Origin: Chlorobiota bacterium | GTDB lineage: Bacteria > Bacteroidota > Bacteroidia > Bacteroidales > F082 | Direction of reading: 5' to 3' | NCBI GenBank assembly: GCA_030619415.1 | Contig: JAUXBM010000022.1 | Span: forward strand, 1-11,411 | DNA: 11,411 nucleotides | In this document: one piece after another, positions 5,494-11,411 of the stretch | Numbering within the stretch: the first letter of the stretch is position 1 | Layout of the letters: every line of letters starts with the position of its first letter | Program-made: the position numbers and the translations under genes | The notes under the pieces: generated by a model | Told to the model about the DNA's origin: nothing | Seen by the model: only the letters and a program-made list of their open reading frames with translations | Databases searched by the model: none

Positions 5494-7434
5494 TTAAATT
5501 TTCTCACTCAATTCCTTCAAATCCATGTTACCAATAGCCAGCTTCTTAACCTGGCCCATAACCCAATTGACACGGTTTGAGTCAGAGCCGACCTTTTTTT
5601 CCTTGTTGAACTTCTCAATCAATAACGGAAGCTTTTCAAGAATGAATTTGGTTTTCGTCCGCTTAAATTTCATTTCAATAAGAATGGATTCGAAATCCAT
5701 TTTTGGATGTTCAACCAGTTCAGGTAAAATAGATTTGGCCAGTCGATAGTCGAGTTTCTCTTTTTTTAAATAGGCAAATAGCTTATAAATCTTGCTGCCA
5801 TATAATTCGTCGGCACCGGTGTATTGTCCTTTAGCATGTTTTAAGGCATGGCCAAAAAAAGTGCCCACAAAAACGGGATCAACCTCCAACTCGTTGATTA
5901 TTTTTTCAATTAACGGAAAATGATCTTTCGAGAAAATATAGGTGTAGGTATCTTCAGGTACATTCCATTCTTTTAGCTTCCGGTACCGTTCAATAATATC
6001 CTCCGGCATGTTTTTACCCAGGCTTTGAATATATTCATCCTCAAGCGGGATTGGTGCTGAATCGGTATCAGGATACATGCGGTCGGCACCAGGGAGCACA
6101 CGCTCAAAAATAGTGGTTCCATCTTCAAACGATTTTCGGGTTTCGTTTGGAATGCCTTCCAGTGCCATCCGGCAGCGTTCTTCAACTGCTTCGAGTGCAG
6201 TCGTGATATCATCTGCCGGACCGGTGATAATAATTTGCGCATCATTTTCTCCGGCATTTAACAGCTCCCTGATTTCATTCCATTGACTTTCAGCAATTGT
6301 TGGTTCAAACTCCTCCGAATGCAACATATTTGGTCTTTCGATACAGGCAATTACTTTTAGCCTTTCCGACAATTCGTTGGCAAACATTTTACCGGGTTGG
6401 GTAAACCAGGATAATGCACCCTCAAAATTTGGCAAATTCACTGCAATTAACTTTTCAGCATGGCCGGGTAATTCTACACCTTTCAACATACTTTTATCCA
6501 ATTCAACATGACTGACCTTCCATTTAGAAGAAGATTTGATCCGTTGTTTCAACATATCACGCATCAACAGCAGCGACCATTGACGGAAAGCCTCATTGTG
6601 CGTCAATTCAGGAATCCATTTCGTGTGGGCAACCCCTTTGATTTCAACACGGGAGCCGCCTCTGCAGCTTACATTTACATCCTGCCTGCCTGCACCCATT
6701 CCTGTTCTCACTTTACCGGTGCTTCGGTTCAGAAATCGAATATAATCGCAGGTTTCCTTTACTTCTACGGGGTTCACACAATCAGGATAAGTAACGGTTT
6801 CGATCAGGGGCATACCCAATCGATCAGTCTTATACACCCTTTTGTGGCCAACATCAGAAATCTCCCGGCAGGAGTCTTCTTCAATGCTTAACTGAATCAG
6901 TCGTATTTTTTTGTGTGGCAATTCGAGCTCACCTTCTACGCCAATAATTGCAGTCCGCTGAAACCCTGTTGGGATACTTCCATCGAGGTATTGCTTGCGG
7001 GTGATATGTACCTCACCGACTACGTTCAGTTTCGAAAGCAGCGAAATTTCGATGGCAATTCCAAGCGCTTCACGGTTCATAGGGAATGGTGGTGTATCAT
7101 CCACTTCGTAGGTGCATGCCGATTGGTTTTTGAGGCGGTAATAGATCTCCTTTCGGGTTTTAAACTCCATGAGCGCAGTCCCATCATATTCGCCAAGTTC
7201 GCTGAGGGTGGGGCGCATATGCCTGATCAGTTCGGCATCATAATCATCATGTCCGTTAAATATACCTGCCGGACAATGACAAAACAGCTTTTCTTTGGTA
7301 AGCAGCTGCTGATGAACCTCTAATCCCGACATAAACCCGATGCGGTTGTAGTCTTTCTGAGTGGCTTTTTTTCGGGGAATATAACCTGCCTTCCATTGGC
7401 TTTCGGCATGGTTGTGTTTGGGATCAAACTTCAT
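5494..7434 (-). CDS. gatE: Glu-tRNA(Gln) amidotransferase subunit E (archaeal-type GatE)
   Basis: This is the kinase/transamidase subunit that phosphorylates the Glu of Glu-tRNA(Gln) and aminates it with ammonia from GatD. At 646 residues it is near the usual ~620-630. The GatB/E cradle domain covers about 30-300. It includes GLEVHQQL (37-44, whose H41 fits a metal ligand), KLFCHCP (49-55), YLDGSIPTGFQRT (149-161), SIEEDSCRE (183-191), GMPLIETVTYPD (207-218) and GAGRQDVNVS (247-256). A GAD/AspRS-like insertion covers about 310-430 (NLPNFEGALS, TQPGKMFANELSERLKV). This insertion distinguishes GatE from GatB. The signature ETRKSFEDGTT...RVLPGADRMYPDTD (431-458) follows, then helical and YqeY-like tail domains (about 470-646, ending VMGQVKKLAIGNMDLKELSEKI). 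It is the first gene of a gatE-gatD unit and is divergent from the OstA-like gene. No convincing promoter is seen in the 179-base divergent gap beyond a near-match TACTTTAG (minus strand, 7459-7466). All domains are present. Confidence 0.95.
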   Translation of the reverse strand: MKFDPKHNHAESQWKAGYIPRKKATQKDYNRIGFMSGLEVHQQLLTKEKLFCHCPAGIFNGHDDYDAELIRHMRPTLSELGEYDGTALMEFKTRKEIYYRLKNQSACTYEVDDTPPFPMNREALGIAIEISLLSKLNVVGEVHITRKQYLDGSIPTGFQRTAIIGVEGELELPHKKIRLIQLSIEEDSCREISDVGHKRVYKTDRLGMPLIETVTYPDCVNPVEVKETCDYIRFLNRSTGKVRTGMGAGRQDVNVSCRGGSRVEIKGVAHTKWIPELTHNEAFRQWSLLLMRDMLKQRIKSSSKWKVSHVELDKSMLKGVELPGHAEKLIAVNLPNFEGALSWFTQPGKMFANELSERLKVIACIERPNMLHSEEFEPTIAESQWNEIRELLNAGENDAQIIITGPADDITTALEAVEERCRMALEGIPNETRKSFEDGTTIFERVLPGADRMYPDTDSAPIPLEDEYIQSLGKNMPEDIIERYRKLKEWNVPEDTYTYIFSKDHFPLIEKIINELEVDPVFVGTFFGHALKHAKGQYTGADELYGSKIYKLFAYLKKEKLDYRLAKSILPELVEHPKMDFESILIEMKFKRTKTKFILEKLPLLIEKFNKEKKVGSDSNRVNWVMGQVKKLAIGNMDLKELSEKI

Positions 7435-7613
7435 ATTTGTGATCTGTTAGAAAAAACGCTAAAGTAGTAAAAAGGAGTTTCGTTTTCGGCTTGCATTTAA
7501 AAGCAATTCGATTTTATCACAAAGCAATTTGCAATGATTTATAGAATATTTTGTGCCAATAATATTTACATTTACACGTTCATTCAAATGATGCCAAATC
7601 AGGGCAACCGACT

Positions 7614-9122
7614 ATGTTCAGAACCTTCATCGTCATCTTTTTTTTGCTGCTTATCGCCAGTGGTTCATTTGCCCAAAAAAAATCGAAAATTTTTGTTGAG
7701 CGTACGGATGTGCAACGCTATACCGAGTTAATTGCCAAAGAGCAATTAATCGGGAATGTCATCATCCGACAGGAGAATACACGGTTTTACTGTGACAGTG
7801 CTTACCTGAACGATAAAGAAAATAGTTTTGAAGCTTTCGGAAATGTGCATATTGATGTGAACGATTCGGTGGATGTTTATGGTGATCGCATGCTTTATGA
7901 AGGCGATACCCGCATTGCCGAATTGTTTGGCAATGTTAAATTAATCGACAATAACACAGTACTTACGACTGAACATCTTGTTTACAACCGAAATACAAAA
8001 ATTGCCTTTTATGATGTGGGGGGGACAATTGTAAACCAGGAGAACACATTGGTGAGCGAACGAGGCTATTACAATACCGAAACCAAAATTCTCTATTTCA
8101 GGAAAGATGTAGTTTTGACCAATCCTGAATCGGAAACTTATTCCGACACGCTGATTTACAATACAATCACTGAAACAGCTTTCTTTAAGGGCCCGACCAT
8201 TATGCGGGGCACAGAAAGTACAATTTATATGGAAGATGGATGGTATGACACCAAATCCGATTTTTCGAAACTAACCAGGCGGCCGGTAATCAGCAGCGCA
8301 GATCAAACAATCACTGCTGATAGCATTTATTACGACAATCTAAAATCCTACGGGCGTGCATTCGGTCATGTCGAAATTCTCGATACTACCCACCAGGTTT
8401 TGATCAGGGGCAAATATGCCGAAATGTGGGACAACGTAGGACAGTCTTTTATCACCGACAGTACCCTGGCAATTACATACGATGAAAAAGATTCGATGTA
8501 TATCCATTCGGACACGATGTGGATGTTTTTCGACAAAACGCGAAACGCTAAAAGAATGCTTGCCTATTACAATGTCAGGATCTTTCGTGAAACTTTGCAG
8601 GGAAAATGCGACTCCCTCGCCTATACCATGAATGATTCTACCATTCGCCTTTATGATGAGCCGATTTTGTGGTCAGGTAAAAACCAGCTTTCGGCTGACT
8701 CAATTAGTGTTGTGCTTTCAAATAACGAACTCGATTCGCTGATTATGTACAACACGGCATTTATTGTTTCGCGCGACAGTACCGAGAGTTATAACCAGAT
8801 CAGGGGAAAGGACATGGTCGGTTATTTTCGAAACAACGAACTGTCCAAAATTAGCGTCGAAGGCAATGCACAAACTGTTTATTATATTCGTGAGGATGAT
8901 GGATTTTTGATTGGTGTTAACCTTTCCGAGTCGAGTTCCATGCTCATTCGGTTGGTTGATAACGACATCAAAACGATCAATTATATGTCGCAACCCAAAG
9001 AGACGATGTACCCCGAAGCAGACCTCCCCGGCGAGATGCGAAAATTAAAGGGATTTACCTGGAAAGAACGATTAAGGCCCTTAACCAAAGACGACATATT
9101 TATTACCGGTCAGGAGGATTGA
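7614..9122 (+). CDS. OstA/LptA-like periplasmic LPS-transport protein
   Basis: This is a secreted protein of 502 residues with a signal peptide at 1-20 (hydrophobic IVIFFLLLIASG, predicted cleavage SFA-QKK). The mature part is a run of short beta-strand repeats of the OstA (LptA/LptD N-terminal) type, with recurrent GNV cores: LIGNVIIRQ (46-54), AFGNVHIDV (74-82) and LFGNVKLID (104-112). YCDSAYLND and similar D-S/D-xx-Y segments alternate with them. In LPS export such beta-jellyroll proteins bridge inner and outer membranes. It is much longer than E. coli LptA (~185), as is usual for Bacteroidota OstA. There is no lipobox and no LptD barrel. The start at 7614 is supported by the signal peptide; upstream ATGs at 7588 and 7591 are out of frame. 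It converges with the MCE gene, 11 bases apart, a neighbourhood I recall as recurrent in Bacteroidota. Confidence 0.88.
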   Translation: MFRTFIVIFFLLLIASGSFAQKKSKIFVERTDVQRYTELIAKEQLIGNVIIRQENTRFYCDSAYLNDKENSFEAFGNVHIDVNDSVDVYGDRMLYEGDTRIAELFGNVKLIDNNTVLTTEHLVYNRNTKIAFYDVGGTIVNQENTLVSERGYYNTETKILYFRKDVVLTNPESETYSDTLIYNTITETAFFKGPTIMRGTESTIYMEDGWYDTKSDFSKLTRRPVISSADQTITADSIYYDNLKSYGRAFGHVEILDTTHQVLIRGKYAEMWDNVGQSFITDSTLAITYDEKDSMYIHSDTMWMFFDKTRNAKRMLAYYNVRIFRETLQGKCDSLAYTMNDSTIRLYDEPILWSGKNQLSADSISVVLSNNELDSLIMYNTAFIVSRDSTESYNQIRGKDMVGYFRNNELSKISVEGNAQTVYYIREDDGFLIGVNLSESSSMLIRLVDNDIKTINYMSQPKETMYPEADLPGEMRKLKGFTWKERLRPLTKDDIFITGQED

Positions 9123-9133
9123 TATTTCTCAGG

Positions 9134-10081
9134 CTAGAAAAGCGAAAACTTGACGTAGCGTTTTGGGTTCAACCGGATGTCTTCAAGCAATTTGTTCAGC
9201 TCCTCGGCTGATTTATTTACTTCCATATAAAGGGTGTCGTTGTGTAACAACATACCCAGCGTACCCTCTCCCTCATTAATTTTGGTAAGAATTTCATCCA
9301 GTTCACTGAGCGATTTATTGGCTTTATCGAAAGTAGCGACGATATCTGTCTTCACCAACGAATCACTGAAAGTTTCAAGATTGCCGATAATGTTCGAAAT
9401 ACTCTCCCTGTTATCTCTCAGGGTCAATGAGACAGAATCAATGTTCGACAATATTGATGCAATCCTGTTTGCTTCCGATTCTACAAGTGTATCGATGTTT
9501 GAGGTAGTGCGCTCCAGGTTACTAAAAGTTAAACGGATATCATTGAAACTCTCCACCAGGTTTTCGCGGGCACTCTCATTAAATATGGTTTGAATAGCCA
9601 CTACAAGCGAATCGATAGACGATAAAAGGTTTTCTGCTTTAATTTTGATCGGCTGCACCTGTGCATTTACTTCATCTTTGATGGAGCCTTCGGTAGCACT
9701 TGCCAACGTATCACCAGGGCGGGCGAGTTCTATCGCAGAACCCAATTTTAAATCAATTGATTTTGAGCCCATCAAATCGGCGCTGAATATCCGCGCAACT
9801 GAATTTTTTGGGACAGGAAAATCCTGGCTCAGCATCATCAATACAATAATATCACCCGACAAATCAGGATCGAAATACACCTGGTTTACCTGACCAACCC
9901 TCAAGCCATTGATTAATACCGCGTTGGATACTTCCAGTCCTTCGATGCTCTCGTATTTGGCATAATAAAAGAACTGTTTTTGAAGTATGTTTTTTCCTTT
10001 CAGGAAATTATATCCCCAAATAAATAAGGCAAGCGAAAGGATAAATGTTACACCAATCAGAATAGATTTATATCGTTTCAC
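9134..10081 (-). CDS. mlaD: MCE/MlaD-family phospholipid transport protein
   Basis: This is a membrane-anchored substrate-binding component of an Mla-type ABC lipid transporter between the inner and outer membranes. Of its 315 residues, 1-5 are a short basic cytoplasmic start (MKRYK). One transmembrane helix spans about 6-24, and an MCE domain covers about 37-115 (YESIEGLEVSNAVLINGLRVGQV, then VARIFSADLMGSKSIDLKLG). A long helical or coiled-coil region follows, about 135-300, rich in Ser/Asn/Leu heptad-like repeats. The segment EGEGTLGMLLHNDTLY (270-285) and the ending LNPKRYVKFSLF are, as I recall, typical of Bacteroidota MlaD proteins. The gene follows the amidase by 106 bases and has its own candidate promoter. 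No permease or ATPase gene is in the window, so the transporter partners must lie elsewhere. Confidence 0.92.
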   Translation of the reverse strand: MKRYKSILIGVTFILSLALFIWGYNFLKGKNILQKQFFYYAKYESIEGLEVSNAVLINGLRVGQVNQVYFDPDLSGDIIVLMMLSQDFPVPKNSVARIFSADLMGSKSIDLKLGSAIELARPGDTLASATEGSIKDEVNAQVQPIKIKAENLLSSIDSLVVAIQTIFNESARENLVESFNDIRLTFSNLERTTSNIDTLVESEANRIASILSNIDSVSLTLRDNRESISNIIGNLETFSDSLVKTDIVATFDKANKSLSELDEILTKINEGEGTLGMLLHNDTLYMEVNKSAEELNKLLEDIRLNPKRYVKFSLF

Positions 10082-10134
10082 GGCAGAATGTTAAGGTTTA
10101 TTAGAAAACGATGTTAGCTCATAAATGTTATTAA

Positions 10135-10170
10135 CAAAGGTAATAAAAGGAGAACGTCTTTCACAACAAA
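10135..10170 (-). promoter_or_regulatory. Candidate Bacteroidota-type promoter for mlaD
   Basis: On the minus strand, TACCTTTG (10142-10135) matches the -7 consensus TAnnTTTG exactly. A TTG at 10166-10164, next to TTTG at 10170-10167, lies 21 bases upstream. The leader before the mlaD ATG would be about 45-50 bases. This suggests that mlaD can be transcribed apart from the amidase. Confidence 0.5.
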
Positions 10171-10187
10171 TTCAATAGCATATGTGA

Positions 10188-11273
10188 TCAATTGTTCTTT
10201 TCAAGCTTCCTGGCTTCCTCAATACTTATCCTTTCTTCAGCCTGGAAGGCCACAACAAAAGCATCTTTGAAGTCTTTTTCGCGCACCTTAAAAAGATAAG
10301 CTGATGCTTCACCAAAGGTATTAAAACGGCCCGCCGTATATTTATAAAGCCCATTATGAGCATAAACAAACAAATCAGAAAGCCCGGTAAATTTGGGGTT
10401 TGATAATTCGAAGAGTTGCGGACTGGTAAAAAATTGAATCCTGTAGCTCAGCCCGGAATAAACAATTGTTTCCTCTTTTTCCTCCACCCGGTTCTCTTTT
10501 TCAAAGTCCAGTTTATATTTTTTAAAAGCCCGGTAAATTGCGGAGGCCATATAAGCCTGGCCTTTCTCCGACATCAGGAATTTTTCTTCAGTCAGGTTAC
10601 TGATGAATCCCAATTCAACAAGCACGCCCGGCATGGCAGTCCGCCACAATACCAGGAAACCTGCCTGGTGAACGCCCCTGTCTTTTCGGCCCACCCTGCT
10701 CTTAAACTGGTCCTGGATATAGGTGGCCAGCAAAATGCTCTGATCCTGGTAAGTATCCTGAAAAAGGGAAAAGCGGATATACGACTCTGTTGAATTCGCA
10801 TCAAATCCCTGGTACTGCTCTTCGGCATCATCCTCAAACATGATGGCGGCATTTTCAAGCATGGCCACATTCAGATTGGCATTGCTCTTATGCAAACCCA
10901 TCGTATAAGTCTCGGATCCATAAGCCTTCCTATTTGAATTGGCATTGCAATGGATGGAAATAAAAAAATCAGCATTGTTCTTATTCGCAATTTCAGCCCT
11001 TTTGTGCAATGGAATAAACTTGTCGCTGTTCCGTGTATAAATTACATTTACATCGGGAAGATATTTTTTAATATAGCTGCCGGTTTGTTTGGCAATGGCT
11101 AAAGCGATGTCTTTTTCTTTCGCGTTTTTGCCAACGGCTCCGGGATCCTTACCTCCATGACCTGCGTCGATTACAACCGTGGTTATCTTGCTTCCTTTTT
11201 GGGAATACGCGTCATAAGTTGTCAATCCTAAGAAAACAAATAGAAGTATTGCGATATAGAAGCGTTGTTCCAT
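10188..11273 (-). CDS. N-acetylmuramoyl-L-alanine amidase (Amidase_3) with SPOR-like C-terminal domain
   Basis: This is a Zn-dependent amidase that cuts the bond between muramic acid and L-Ala of peptidoglycan in the periplasm, typically for cell separation and wall turnover. A signal peptide covers about 1-24 (hydrophobic YIAILLFVFLGLTTY, cleavage near AYS-Q or Q-K). The Amidase_3 domain runs about 31-253, with Zn ligands and catalytic residues H39 (DAGHGG), E53 (AKEKDIAL), H108 (ISIHCNAN) and E220 (VELGFISN), all present. After a charged linker (255-268), residues about 274-346 (YRIQFFTSPQLF..., YKYTAGRFNTFGEASAYLFKVR) fit a SPOR-like fold that binds denuded septal glycan. It is the first of the amidase-mlaD pair. 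AmiC-like naming would be reasonable, but I leave the symbol open. Confidence 0.93.
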   Translation of the reverse strand: MEQRFYIAILLFVFLGLTTYDAYSQKGSKITTVVIDAGHGGKDPGAVGKNAKEKDIALAIAKQTGSYIKKYLPDVNVIYTRNSDKFIPLHKRAEIANKNNADFFISIHCNANSNRKAYGSETYTMGLHKSNANLNVAMLENAAIMFEDDAEEQYQGFDANSTESYIRFSLFQDTYQDQSILLATYIQDQFKSRVGRKDRGVHQAGFLVLWRTAMPGVLVELGFISNLTEEKFLMSEKGQAYMASAIYRAFKKYKLDFEKENRVEEKEETIVYSGLSYRIQFFTSPQLFELSNPKFTGLSDLFVYAHNGLYKYTAGRFNTFGEASAYLFKVREKDFKDAFVVAFQAEERISIEEARKLEKNN

Positions 11274-11334
11274 GAGGGATTGATCAATTTTTTGGAATTA
11301 TATTTGCAATTAGAAACACTGTTTTCCGTTAAAA

Positions 11335-11362
11335 CAAAAGTAAATCAAACGATTTTGCCCAA
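11335..11362 (-). promoter_or_regulatory. Candidate promoter for the amidase gene
   Basis: Read on the minus strand, TACTTTTG (11342-11335) matches TAnnTTTG exactly. A TTG at 11362-11360 is 17 bases upstream, slightly tighter than the usual ~19-21. The amidase ATG is about 62 bases downstream. Bases 11363-11411 show nothing further that I can assign. Confidence 0.4.
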
Positions 11363-11411
11363 CGGTCGGTTATTCGGTATTTTGTTAACATGGTTCTGGT
11401 TATTATTTATA

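Noticed and set aside
6508..7323. Plus-strand open frames of 127 and 136 codons
   Set aside because: They lie wholly inside gatE, which has strong family motifs over the same bases, and their translations show no recognisable domain.
11299..11306. Plus-strand TATATTTG as a promoter for a gene beyond the right edge
   Set aside because: It matches the -7 consensus, but the only upstream TTG is 16 bases away and no downstream gene is visible in the window.

Overview
The window looks like a chromosomal segment of a Bacteroidota bacterium, probably Bacteroidales/Marinilabiliales-like. The evidence is the Bacteroidota-style OstA, MlaD (MCE) and amidase proteins, the absence of Shine-Dalgarno sequences before most starts, and promoter-like motifs of the Bacteroidota type (TTTG / TAnnTTTG). 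It is moderately AT-rich, densely coding, and has no rRNA, tRNA, CRISPR array or intact insertion sequence.

Layout. Bases 1-915 (+) carry rlmN, cut at its 5' end by the window edge. A threonine aldolase follows at 1078-2148 (+). The spacers after these two genes hold several palindromic repeats. Endonuclease IV (nfo) is at 2448-3293 (+). A compact toxin-antitoxin pair follows at 3362-3879 (+), and after it lies a decayed second copy of the 3' end of nfo (about 3917-3971), so the toxin-antitoxin pair sits between two versions of the nfo tail. On the minus strand are gatD (4033-5418) and gatE (5494-7434), transcribed gatE then gatD. An OstA/LptA-like envelope protein is at 7614-9122 (+), divergent from gatE. 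It converges on an MCE/MlaD lipid-transport protein (9134-10081, -) and an N-acetylmuramoyl-L-alanine amidase with a SPOR-like tail (10188-11273, -).

How the genes fit together. rlmN and gatDE act in translation (23S rRNA/tRNA methylation and Gln-tRNA(Gln) formation), nfo acts in base-excision repair, and the last three genes act in building the Gram-negative envelope (LPS transport, phospholipid transport, peptidoglycan hydrolysis).

Two points stand out. First, gatD and gatE are complete, apparently active versions of the tRNA-dependent amidotransferase normally regarded as specific to Archaea, here in a bacterial genome beside ordinary Bacteroidota genes. Second, the toxin-antitoxin module is flanked by two diverged nfo 3' ends, which looks like insertion at the 3' end of a housekeeping gene with replacement of that end.
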